Shown piece after piece: positions 1 through 6,952 of a DNA stretch of 37,704 nt. Source of the stretch: Deltaproteobacteria bacterium (GTDB lineage: Bacteria > Myxococcota > B64-G9); contig JAFCZJ010000107.1 in the NCBI GenBank assembly GCA_019314375.1, positions 1-37,704 on the forward strand, given 5' to 3'. Within the stretch, counting starts at the first letter, position 1. Each line of letters begins with the position of its first letter. Below the pieces are notes generated by a model, which saw only the letters and a program-made list of their open reading frames with translations, made no database searches and had not been told where the DNA came from. A program made the position numbers and the translations under genes.

Positions 1-210
1 GCTTCCGCCATGGGGCTGGATCTCCCCGACCTGGAATGGGTGCTGCATTTTGAATTGCCCCCCTCCGCCGAGGCATACCTGCATCGGGCCGGGCGCACGG
101 GCAGGGCGGGCAAGCGCGGTCACTCGGTGGTGTTTGTGTCCGCGGCGAAGCGATATCAGGCAGAGCGTCACGCCAAGGAACTGGGGATTGTCTTTCAGGC
201 GATCGGCTAG
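1..210 (+). CDS. DEAD-box RNA helicase, C-terminal fragment
   Basis: The reading frame is open from base 1, so this is the 3' end of a gene that starts outside the window. The 69 visible residues hold a motif V-like stretch (MGLDLPDLEWVLHFELP) and a clear motif VI, HRAGRTGRAG, whose arginines contact ATP in superfamily 2 helicases. The gene stops at TAG 208-210, about 30 residues after motif VI, so there is no long basic RNA-binding tail. DEAD-box helicases use ATP to unwind short RNA duplexes in ribosome assembly or mRNA turnover. Which subfamily this is cannot be told from the tail. Its last codons (184-199) share a 16-bp exact repeat with the sequence beyond the next gene. Confidence 0.88.
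   Translation, partial: ASAMGLDLPDLEWVLHFELPPSAEAYLHRAGRTGRAGKRGHSVVFVSAAKRYQAERHAKELGIVFQAIG
184..199 (+). repeat. 16-bp direct repeat, left copy
   Basis: GGGATTGTCTTTCAGG occurs here, in the last codons of the helicase gene, and again at 1490-1505. The two copies bracket the ATPase gene at 215-1402. The bases just upstream (GGAACTG) also recur before the right copy, there separated from it by about 10 extra bases. Confidence 0.85.
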
Positions 211-214
211 TTGG

Positions 215-1402
215 TCAGGGGTGCTCACCCGTCGTCGTCAAGGTTGACCAGATGTCTTGGACCTTTAGCGGATTGAAAACACGAATTCCATGGACATCAA
301 ATGCCTGCGCTCCGTTGTACAGCACCGCTCCCGCGGTGAGTCGGCCTGACGCCAGGGCTCGAAATTTTTCGATTCCCTTGACGAAGCCAGGTGAAAATGT
401 GGCAGCTGATTTGATCTCGATTGGTGTGAGTTGGCCGTTCTCCTTGATTAGCAGATCGACTTCATTGCCGTTGGAATCGCGAAAAAAATAGACCTCCGGC
501 CGGATTCCTCGGTTGAAAGCTCCCTTGATGATATCGACGATCACCATGTTTTCGTACAAATTGCCGCGCAGCGGGTCGCGACTTGCTTGTTCTGGGGTGT
601 GGATACCCAGCAAGAAGCTAACCAGGCCCAGGTCGGTGAAGTAGATTTTGGAAGACTTGACGAGGCGCTTTCTAATGTTCTCCGAAAATGGCAGCAGTTC
701 CATCACCACATAGGAAGCCTTCAGTACGTTCAGCCAGTTTTTGATGGTCTTGGATGATACGCCCAGGTCGTTGGATAGGGATGCGAAATTGACAAGCTGT
801 CCCACCCTCCCGGCAAGCAAGGTCAGAAACTGCTGGAATTGAGTGAGGTCCCGCAGTTGGATCAGGGCGCGGACGTCCCGTTCTACATAGGTCTGGAGGT
901 ACCCGTTGTAAAATCTGCGCGTCTCCAAGCCTTCTTCGTGAAGCCTGGGAAAGCATCCCAGGGTCATCAATTCGAAGGGGTTCAAAGAAATATTGTAGTG
1001 GCTAAGTTCAGAGAAGGAAAACGGCCAGAGCGTCAACATGGCTGTGCGGCCGGCCAAGGATTGGCTGATGGCCTCGTGCAATTGCGGCTGGTGGCTGCCG
1101 GTCAGGAAATACATACCCGGTCGCCTGGCTTTATCTACGATGCCCTGGATGTAAGAAAGCAGGACGGGCAGCCTCTGTACTTCATCCAGGATGCCGCCAT
1201 GCTCCATCTGGCCAAGAAAGCCTCGAGGATCGGCTGCCGCTGCCTGGCGAATGTCGGGATCCTCGAGGGAAAAGTAGGGTTTGTCGGGGAAGGTCATTTG
1301 GACCAAAGTGGTCTTACCCGATTGGCGAGGACCCAGGATCGTGACCACCGGGTATTCCTCACTGCACTTGATGAGTTCCCTTTGAATTTCACGGCTAATC
1401 AT
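215..1402 (-). CDS. AAA ATPase with DUF4143 domain
   Basis: This 395-residue protein has the layout of the widespread AAA_14/DUF4143 family. A Walker A, GPRQSGKTT, lies near residues 24-32 and a Walker B, ILDEVQ, near 71-76. A GSHQ sensor-like stretch follows, and the C-terminal half is a nuclease-like DUF4143 region with the ending NGNEVDLLI...PIEIKSA (residues ~300-330). That ExK-type pattern resembles the restriction-endonuclease fold. Such genes are usually solitary and scattered, and their substrate is unknown. The ATG at 1400-1402 begins the normal family N-terminus (ISREIQREL), but the Shine-Dalgarno sequence is weak. The gene faces the helicase tail and ends 4 bp from it. A 16-bp repeat on both sides suggests it arrived by insertion or recombination. 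Confidence 0.85.
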   Translation of the reverse strand: MISREIQRELIKCSEEYPVVTILGPRQSGKTTLVQMTFPDKPYFSLEDPDIRQAAAADPRGFLGQMEHGGILDEVQRLPVLLSYIQGIVDKARRPGMYFLTGSHQPQLHEAISQSLAGRTAMLTLWPFSFSELSHYNISLNPFELMTLGCFPRLHEEGLETRRFYNGYLQTYVERDVRALIQLRDLTQFQQFLTLLAGRVGQLVNFASLSNDLGVSSKTIKNWLNVLKASYVVMELLPFSENIRKRLVKSSKIYFTDLGLVSFLLGIHTPEQASRDPLRGNLYENMVIVDIIKGAFNRGIRPEVYFFRDSNGNEVDLLIKENGQLTPIEIKSAATFSPGFVKGIEKFRALASGRLTAGAVLYNGAQAFDVHGIRVFNPLKVQDIWSTLTTTGEHP

Positions 1403-1489
1403 GTTTCGAGGATATTCGAAATCTATGTAAAACGCAAGTGTGACTCCCGATTTGCATAGATTTTACCGATGCGGAACTGGACGGAGTTT

Positions 1490-1505
1490 GGGATTGTCTT
1501 TCAGG
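1490..1505 (+). repeat. 16-bp direct repeat, right copy
   Basis: This is an exact copy of 184-199. It overlaps the stop codon of the minus-strand lipoprotein gene (TGA on 1501-1503). The TCTTTCAGG part also exists at the 3' end of the tandem paralogue (about 2999-3007), but the GGGATTG part is shared only with the helicase tail. Read in the helicase frame it gives FGIVFQ, as in the helicase C-terminus. Confidence 0.8.
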
Positions 1506-2985
1506 GCAAGGTTGGGGATTGAGCGCCCAGGTCGAGTTCGAAGACCTCGTCGCCAAAAAAGAAGACAAGTCGATTGTCGAGCGCTACGCCGGAATTCAGC
1601 ACTTCGACTCTTGCGTCGCTGACGTCATAGGTGGCTACGATTTCGCCATCCCACGAAAGTTTGATGATGACTTGATGGAGAAGCCCGGGTGCCCCCCTGG
1701 CGATAAGTTCGTGGTTCTTGGCCGCGTAAAGGTCACCCGCATAGGCGAGCAGACCGTCGGTGAAGGCGAGGGCGCTGTCGATCCCGGTGAGGATGACCTC
1801 GGGCTTGGCGGACCAGTCGGCGAGACGAATGATGCCCCTGGGCATGCCTTGTTTCTTTTTTAAGCCCGCTACTTTGATGTCGTAGTCGTAGTTGCCCTCG
1901 AGTTCACCTTGGATAAAGATGGTGCCGTCGGGCGACATGAACACCCGGGCAATTGTTCTAAGCGAGGGCAGTTCGCGCTCGCTCACAAGCTTGCCTTCCT
2001 TCGAATAGAGCCGCAGCCGGCAGGGCTCGCGGTCTCCTTCCCAGGTTAGTGATGGGCCGATGCCGAGCAGGAAGCCTTTCGGCACCAGGTCTATGCTGGT
2101 TACCAGATCGATCACCTTGGTGGCGGGCTCAAGGGGCAGACTCGAAAGCAGCTTGCCGGTGAAGTCGAATCGGCGAATCGCACCCTCGTCGAAGACGACG
2201 AGGGCGTTTTTCTCGCGGGCAAGAGCCCTGGAGCGTTCCTCTTTCAGGGCCACCTTGACGACCAGCTTGTCCTCGCCGTTGACGATGAGGAGATCGCGAC
2301 CGGTCTTGGTGGGACTCAATAGCGCCAGGCCGTCGTCGGCGAGGGCTGCTGCCGCGAACATGCGTCGAACAAGGCTTTTTCGCAGCCGAAAGGCTCGCAG
2401 CGATTGGCGCTTTATGGCCGATGACACCTCCTTTGGATAGGTTTTTTCCAAAAAGGACTTGCGTTCAGTGATGTGCTCTTGGACCTGCCGTTTCTGGTCT
2501 TCGTCAAGGGAGGGCATGAAGCTGTGAATCGCGTTTTTAAGCTTGAGTGTGGCCTGATACTCATCTGAGTAGTTGGCCAAGGGTTTGATGTCGATTTCTT
2601 CGAGTTCTTCATCGGGCGCATGCTGGTCTCGGTAAACGTCAAAGCCGGGTTTGGAGATGATCAGGTAGGTCACCGGATGCGCGCCCCATGAACTCGAGGG
2701 CGGCGACAAGGAAAATTCTCCACCGGGCCCGCTTCTTTTTAGCTCGTTTCCGACGACCCCGCGTAGGGTCTCGGTGATGACCGCCTGGTGACGCTCGTGA
2801 CGGGCCACGACCAAAAAGCCCTCGCCTTGCTTGATCCGATACCGCGTCACTTTGATATGCTTGGTGCAACCAAACAGCGTTGAGAGAAATCCCACGACGC
2901 ACACTCCGAAAATGACGGCACGCAAAGACGCAGCACTACCTGCCTGAGCTTGGCGTGGTCGAAAATGGGCAAACAGACCGGACAT
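1501..2985 (-). CDS. predicted lipoprotein, tandem paralogue B
   Basis: This 494-residue protein has no name I recognise. Residues 22-39 are hydrophobic and lead to a cysteine (STLFGC, C40), an imperfect lipobox preceded by an unusually long N-terminal region. The start is supported by AAAAGGAG at 2990-2997, four bases from the ATG. Residues ~90-130 (HPVTYLIISKPGFDVYR) look like a small beta domain seen in envelope lipoproteins. Residues ~215-494 have short beta-type segments with recurring patterns (RRFDFTGKLLSSL, LRLYSKEGKLVSE, VFMSPDGTIF) that suggest a beta-propeller. It lies 17 bp downstream of its near-identical paralogue and is probably co-transcribed. The likely location is the outer or inner membrane face; the function is unknown. 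Confidence 0.8.
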   Translation of the reverse strand: MSGLFAHFRPRQAQAGSAASLRAVIFGVCVVGFLSTLFGCTKHIKVTRYRIKQGEGFLVVARHERHQAVITETLRGVVGNELKRSGPGGEFSLSPPSSSWGAHPVTYLIISKPGFDVYRDQHAPDEELEEIDIKPLANYSDEYQATLKLKNAIHSFMPSLDEDQKRQVQEHITERKSFLEKTYPKEVSSAIKRQSLRAFRLRKSLVRRMFAAAALADDGLALLSPTKTGRDLLIVNGEDKLVVKVALKEERSRALAREKNALVVFDEGAIRRFDFTGKLLSSLPLEPATKVIDLVTSIDLVPKGFLLGIGPSLTWEGDREPCRLRLYSKEGKLVSERELPSLRTIARVFMSPDGTIFIQGELEGNYDYDIKVAGLKKKQGMPRGIIRLADWSAKPEVILTGIDSALAFTDGLLAYAGDLYAAKNHELIARGAPGLLHQVIIKLSWDGEIVATYDVSDARVEVLNSGVALDNRLVFFFGDEVFELDLGAQSPTLP

Positions 2986-2989
2986 GGTG

Positions 2990-2997
2990 CTCCTTTT
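2990..2997 (-). promoter_or_regulatory. ribosome binding site of paralogue B
   Basis: AAAAGGAG on the minus strand lies four bases before the ATG at 2983-2985. It fixes the start although the signal peptide then has a long N-terminal region. The paralogue has AAGGGGG in the same place. Confidence 0.7.
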
Positions 2998-3002
2998 ATC
3001 TT

Positions 3003-4487
3003 TCAGGGCAAGGCTGGGGATTGAGCGCCGAAGTCGAGCTCGAAGACATCATCGCCAATAAAGAAAACCAGTCGATTGTCGAGCGCCACGCCGAAGGTCA
3101 GCTCTTCTACTCTTGCGTCGCTGACGTCATAGGTGGCCACGATGGTGCCATCCCAAGAAAGTTTGATGAGGACTTGATGGAGAAGCCCTGGCGCACCCCA
3201 GGCGACAAGTTCGTGGTCCTTGGCCGCGCAAAAGCCGCCTACATAGGCGAGCAGACCGTTAGCGAAAGCGACGGCACCGTCGATCCCCGTGATGATGACC
3301 TCGGGCTTGGCGGACCAGTCGGCGAGACGAATGATGCCTCTGCGTATGGCTGGTTTTCTTTTTAATCCCGCTATTTTGACATCGCGGTCGAGGTTGCCTG
3401 CAAGTTTGCCTTGGACAAAGATGCTACCATCGGGCGACATGAACACCTGGGCTATTTCTTCAACCGAGGGCAGTTCGCGGTCGCTCACAAGCTTTCCGTC
3501 GATCGAATAGAGCAGCAGCCGGCATGGCTTTAATTCTCCTTTCGAGTTTACGAATGAGCTCAGGCCAAGCAAGATGCCTTTCGTCACCAGGGCCATGCTG
3601 GTCACCGAATCGATTGCCCCGGGGGCGGGCTCGAGGCTTAGACTCGAAAGCAGCTTGCCGGTGGAGTCAAATCGGCGAATTGCACCCTCGTCGAAGACGA
3701 GGAGGGTGTCTTTCTCTCGGGCAAGTGCCGCGGATTTTTCATGCTTCAGGGCCACCTTGGCGACCAACTTGTCCTCGCCGTTTACGATGAGAAGATCACG
3801 ACCGGTGTGGGTGGGACCCAAAAACGCCAGGCCATCATCGGCGAGGGCTGCTGTCGCTAACAGGTGTCGAATGGGGCTTTTGCGGCGCTTGAAGGACTGT
3901 AGCGAATCTCGTTTCTTGGCTGCGGCCACCTCGTTTGGATAGGTCTTTTCCAGAAAGGACATTCGGTCGGTGATGTGCTTGTTGACCTGCCGCTTCTGGT
4001 CTTCGTCGAGGTAGGGGGTGAACCTGTTAAACCCGTATTCAGTTTGGAGTGTGGCCAGGTATTCGTCTAAATAATTGGCCGTGGGCTTGATGTCGATTTC
4101 CTCGAGCTCTTCACTGGGTGCATGTTTGTCTCTGTAAACGTCAAAGCCGGGTTTGGAGATGATCAGGTAGGTCACCGGATGCTCGCCCCATGAGCTCAAT
4201 GCTGGCGACAAGGAAAATTCTCCACCGGGTCCGCTTTTTTTTATTTCGTTGCCGACTACATCGCGAAGGGTCTCGGTGATGATCGCCTGCTGGCGTTCGT
4301 GACGGGCCACGACCAAGAAGCCCTCGCCTTGTTTGACCCGATACCGCGTCACCTTGATCTGCTTGGTGCAAGCAAACAGCCCAGAGAGAAATCCCACGAT
4401 GCACACTCCGAAAATGACGGCACGCAAAGACGCGGCATGACGTGCATGAGCTTGGCGTGGTCGAAAATGGGCAAACAGACCGGGCAT
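3003..4487 (-). CDS. predicted lipoprotein, tandem paralogue A
   Basis: This is the first gene of the tandem pair, 494 residues, the same length as its neighbour at 1501-2985 and alike along the whole chain. The lipobox cysteine is C40 (SGLFAC). The ATG is preceded by AAGGGGG four bases upstream. The N-terminal part has the KPGFDVYR beta segment, and the C-terminal ~280 residues show propeller-like repeats (RRFDSTGKLLSSL, LLLYSIDGKLVSD, VFMSPDGSIF). The centre (residues ~130-210) differs most from the copy and is rich in Lys/Arg/Glu, so it is probably a helical linker or partner-binding region. It is divergent from the gene at 4655, with 167 bp between them. Function is unknown. Confidence 0.8.
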   Translation of the reverse strand: MPGLFAHFRPRQAHARHAASLRAVIFGVCIVGFLSGLFACTKQIKVTRYRVKQGEGFLVVARHERQQAIITETLRDVVGNEIKKSGPGGEFSLSPALSSWGEHPVTYLIISKPGFDVYRDKHAPSEELEEIDIKPTANYLDEYLATLQTEYGFNRFTPYLDEDQKRQVNKHITDRMSFLEKTYPNEVAAAKKRDSLQSFKRRKSPIRHLLATAALADDGLAFLGPTHTGRDLLIVNGEDKLVAKVALKHEKSAALAREKDTLLVFDEGAIRRFDSTGKLLSSLSLEPAPGAIDSVTSMALVTKGILLGLSSFVNSKGELKPCRLLLYSIDGKLVSDRELPSVEEIAQVFMSPDGSIFVQGKLAGNLDRDVKIAGLKRKPAIRRGIIRLADWSAKPEVIITGIDGAVAFANGLLAYVGGFCAAKDHELVAWGAPGLLHQVLIKLSWDGTIVATYDVSDARVEELTFGVALDNRLVFFIGDDVFELDFGAQSPALP

Positions 4488-4640
4488 GGTGCCCCCTTGT
4501 CGTAATCTTCAGGATGTCGAATTGGACCTCAAAAATCCGGCGATGGCAAGTCCGGAACACGATATTGGCGTCTTGCCTTGCGAGCTGTCTCCTTGCTACT
4601 GTCCACGAAGGTTTCATCTGCATTCCTTGTGGATGGGTTC

Positions 4641-4644
4641 GGAG
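4641..4644 (+). promoter_or_regulatory. ribosome binding site deciding the 4655 start
   Basis: GGAG lies ten bases before the ATG at 4655. Upstream in-frame starts would run antisense through the 5' end of the lipoprotein gene at 4487, so 4655 is preferred. Confidence 0.6.
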
Positions 4645-4654
4645 CAAGAGATTC

Positions 4655-5530
4655 ATGGGCGAGACCGAAGAGAAAAAAAAGGGCTGGATAAGAAGAGTGT
4701 TTCCCTTCTTTTTGCTGGTGGCACCGCTGGTCGGTGCCGGACTGGTGGCGCTGTTGCCGGCCAAGGCTTGCGAGGGTGTCGTTCAATGTCATTGGGGGCT
4801 GAAGGGAGCACGAGTTCTTGATGGAAACGGCGCAGGGACTTTGCTTATCCATTTGCACAGCAGAGGCCGCAAGAGGCAGCGAAGCCTCGACAAGTTGCTG
4901 ACCGTTGATTTGGATAATGGCGCGCAATTGGGGGAGTATGTGACCAAGAATTGGGTCAAGCCTTTCGGGGTGAGCCAGGAACACCTCTGGATTCGCCAGG
5001 GCGGGGTGAGCGCAAGGCGCTGGGTCGGATACGCCTTGCCCGGGCTTGCGGAAGTTTTTGATTTGGATCCGGGAGACAAAGAGCTGGCTGAGCGGGCTCC
5101 GCCTGGCGCGGACCCCGAGGGGAGCGATGCCCTGCTGTGGAAGCACTGCGAGTACTCGCCAAAGCCCCCCAGATCCATCGACGATGAACTCTTGCTCGAT
5201 GCACATTTTGTATGCGACGGCAGCACAGGCGATCTGGTTGATTTGGGAGACGGGGACCGGCTGCTCTTCTATCAGGACCTGAAGCGAGAGACGGGGAAAA
5301 TGATCATGGGCAGGCTTTCGACCGATGGCCGATGGCTTTGGAAATTCCACGAACAAGAGCGCTTCGGCGAACGCGCTCTGGAGGCTCACGGCTACAGGGT
5401 GGCCTTTGCAGCCAAGCTGCCGAAGTTGCTGCTGCTCGTGATTGAGCAGGACGACGCGGAAGGTGACATTTGGGTGATGGCACTCGACCCGCTTGATGGT
5501 CGGCCGCTATGGTCCTTGCAATATGAGTAA
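4655..5530 (+). CDS. membrane-anchored propeller-like protein, 291 aa
   Basis: I do not recognise the family. A charged N-terminus (MGETEEKKKGW) is followed by one hydrophobic segment at residues ~16-34 (FPFFLLVAPLVGAGLVALL). No lipobox is apparent, so it is probably a single-pass anchor with the bulk outside the cytoplasm. The rest is mostly beta-type sequence with blade-like endings (STDGRWLWKF, DPLDGRPLWSLQYE). These resemble the strand signature of PQQ/quinoprotein-type propellers, although at about 240 residues it would form only a partial or small propeller. Four cysteines may form disulfides. The next gene follows after 18 bp, has the same layout and the same type of C-terminal ending, and looks like a distant paralogue. 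The pair diverges from the two tandem lipoproteins. Confidence 0.75.
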   Translation: MGETEEKKKGWIRRVFPFFLLVAPLVGAGLVALLPAKACEGVVQCHWGLKGARVLDGNGAGTLLIHLHSRGRKRQRSLDKLLTVDLDNGAQLGEYVTKNWVKPFGVSQEHLWIRQGGVSARRWVGYALPGLAEVFDLDPGDKELAERAPPGADPEGSDALLWKHCEYSPKPPRSIDDELLLDAHFVCDGSTGDLVDLGDGDRLLFYQDLKRETGKMIMGRLSTDGRWLWKFHEQERFGERALEAHGYRVAFAAKLPKLLLLVIEQDDAEGDIWVMALDPLDGRPLWSLQYE

Positions 5531-5548
5531 AGCGGGGAGATAGACGAA

Positions 5549-6511
5549 ATGGAATCACGCCAAAGCGGCTGGCTGGCCGAACACAAAAAACTCCTTGTTG
5601 TGCTTCTGGCCATGAGCCCGGTGATCGTGTTCCTCGTGATAAAGCTTCTTGCCCCCTTTGGTCTGTTTCAGCTCCAGTCCATGCATTTGAGCCCAACCGA
5701 ATGGGATGCAGTGTCTGTCGGCCTGGTCGAAGATTCAGCAAAGCCCGTGTTGCTGATCAAGATGAACAACGAGCCGCCCGGCTTCGACATTGCTTATGAG
5801 CGCGTGGTGGCACTGAACCCCGCGGACGGAACCATGTTTGGCCAGGTCGTGGTCCGCGGTGCGAGTTGGATCATCGGCGTGACTCCCCAAGAGCTGTGGC
5901 TGCTTGTTGGGACTGGCAGGAACAGCTCGGTTGCGGGTTATTCGCTGCCCGAACTGAGTTTTCTTTACGACCAGGCCGGCCTGCTAGACGATTCCCCGGC
6001 GCTTGAAAGAATCGTCGACAGAATCCAGGTGGACGGGATGAAAGCCGACCTGCGAATCTCGGCGCTGGATGGACATTCTTATCGTTTGACCCCCAGGCTC
6101 AAGGCTTACGAAAAGTTGCCCTTGGATTCACCACCCCCCGCGCCCACGCTGTTGAAGGCCTGGAAGGGCTGCAAGTTTACTTATCGCGGCCCCCTGATGG
6201 ATCATCGGGGTTGCAAGCCCATCTCAGTCGACGGCGACGCCCTGACCCTCAAGTCGGTCAAGTCCGGGGAGACCGGCTACTTTGTCATCGCTCGAGAATC
6301 CAAAAACGAATCGCATCGCTGGACGGTCTCGGATCAGCAATTGTTCGGGGACCTCGAAGCCGGGGAGCCTCTTCGCCACATCCGCTACCTCACGATCATC
6401 GATGGCAAGATCATACTGGTGGCAGAGGACGGCCACGGTGTGGACGACATCTACGCCGCGGCCATCGACGCAAGTGAGGGACGGATCCTCTGGACGCGGA
6501 CTTTCTGGTAA
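5549..6511 (+). CDS. membrane-anchored propeller-like protein, 320 aa
   Basis: This is the second gene of a two-gene operon, 18 bp after the first, with GGGGAG at 5534-5539 in front of the ATG. It has one transmembrane segment at residues ~15-37 (LLVVLLAMSPVIVFLVIKLL) and a mostly beta-type outer part. Segments such as VVALNPADGTMFGQVVVRG and DASEGRILWTRTFW look like PQQ-type propeller strands. The last residues (GRILW) match the GRPLW ending of the upstream protein, so both genes probably came from an old duplication. Two cysteines (GCKFTYRG...RGCKPIS, about 17 residues apart) could form a disulfide. I cannot assign a function. It may act with its neighbour and the divergent lipoproteins at the cell envelope. 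Confidence 0.75.
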   Translation: MESRQSGWLAEHKKLLVVLLAMSPVIVFLVIKLLAPFGLFQLQSMHLSPTEWDAVSVGLVEDSAKPVLLIKMNNEPPGFDIAYERVVALNPADGTMFGQVVVRGASWIIGVTPQELWLLVGTGRNSSVAGYSLPELSFLYDQAGLLDDSPALERIVDRIQVDGMKADLRISALDGHSYRLTPRLKAYEKLPLDSPPPAPTLLKAWKGCKFTYRGPLMDHRGCKPISVDGDALTLKSVKSGETGYFVIARESKNESHRWTVSDQQLFGDLEAGEPLRHIRYLTIIDGKIILVAEDGHGVDDIYAAAIDASEGRILWTRTFW

Positions 6512-6591
6512 ATGCCCTCAAAGTCGGATTCAGGCAAGGAGACACCACCTGGCCCCTTTTGTCCCTGTCTTTGGTGTAATGATTAAAAAAC

Positions 6592-6621
6592 TGGCCATAA
6601 TGACCATGTTTGGGCTAGAAT
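6592..6621 (+). promoter_or_regulatory. predicted hipBA promoter
   Basis: TGGCCA (6592-6597) and TAGAAT (6616-6621) are 18 bp apart and resemble sigma-70 -35 and -10 boxes. Transcription would begin about 6628, almost at the ATG at 6632, so the mRNA would be leaderless or nearly so. No Shine-Dalgarno sequence is present before hipB. Confidence 0.45.
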
Positions 6622-6636
6622 ACTGACCATTATGGC
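6594..6636 (+). promoter_or_regulatory. hipBA operator, inverted repeat over the start codon
   Basis: GCCATAATG (6594-6602) and its exact complement CATTATGGC (6628-6636) form an inverted repeat with a 25-bp spacer that encloses the -10 box. The right arm contains the hipB start codon. A TGACCAT direct repeat (6601-6607, 6624-6630) overlaps both arms. HipB-type proteins are known to bind such repeats and repress their own operon. Confidence 0.6.
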
Positions 6637-6952
6637 AAGGAAATCCAGCAAACAACATCCTTCGGTGCAGCGGCTCCTCCAAGGCCTCGGCGAGAACATT
6701 CGCTTGGCCCGGCTTCGGCGGGGGTTCTCGATGCGCCTTGTGGCGGAGCGGGCCGGGATGTCTCGCACCACCTTGCGCTCCATTGAGCGGGGCGAGGCGG
6801 GGGTTACCCTCGGGGCATACGCCAATGTGCTTCACAGCCTTGGTCTTCACGAAGACCTGGCTCTCGTCGCCCGTGATGATGAGCTTGGTCGCAAGCTACA
6901 GGATGCTGGACTGACCACGCGAAAACGTGCGCCTAAGAAAGCTTCTTCATGA
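6632..6952 (+). CDS. hipB: HipB-like antitoxin, XRE-family regulator
   Basis: This 106-residue protein has a Cro/C1-type helix-turn-helix at residues ~14-70 (LGENIRLARLRRGFSMRLVAERAGMSRTTLRSIERG...). It is followed by a basic tail ending KRAPKKASS. Its stop codon overlaps the start of hipA as ATGA, the usual coupling of this toxin-antitoxin pair. HipB dimers bind HipA, block its kinase activity, and repress the operon through inverted repeats such as the one at 6594-6636. The start at 6632 gives the expected N-terminus, but it lacks a ribosome binding site and sits about four bases from the predicted transcription start. Confidence 0.9.
   Translation: MARKSSKQHPSVQRLLQGLGENIRLARLRRGFSMRLVAERAGMSRTTLRSIERGEAGVTLGAYANVLHSLGLHEDLALVARDDELGRKLQDAGLTTRKRAPKKASS

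Larger units (their letters stand above)
1496..4497 (-). repeat. tandem gene duplication, unit about 1.5 kb
   Basis: Two adjacent units, each with one 1485-bp gene, lie start-to-start 1502 bp apart. Similarity runs from the Shine-Dalgarno region through the stop codon and a few bases beyond. The two proteins align over their full 494 residues without a gap that I can see. The 5' ends are nearly identical in DNA, while the stretch for residues ~130-210 is clearly more diverged. Confidence 0.9.

Noticed and set aside
839..1459. 206-codon frame on the plus strand
   Set aside because: It lies opposite the ATPase gene, whose Walker motifs fix the minus strand as coding, and it has no family signature.
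4442..4654. Longer N-terminus for the gene at 4655
   Set aside because: It would run antisense through the start of the lipoprotein at 4487. The signal-anchor and ribosome binding site both point to 4655.
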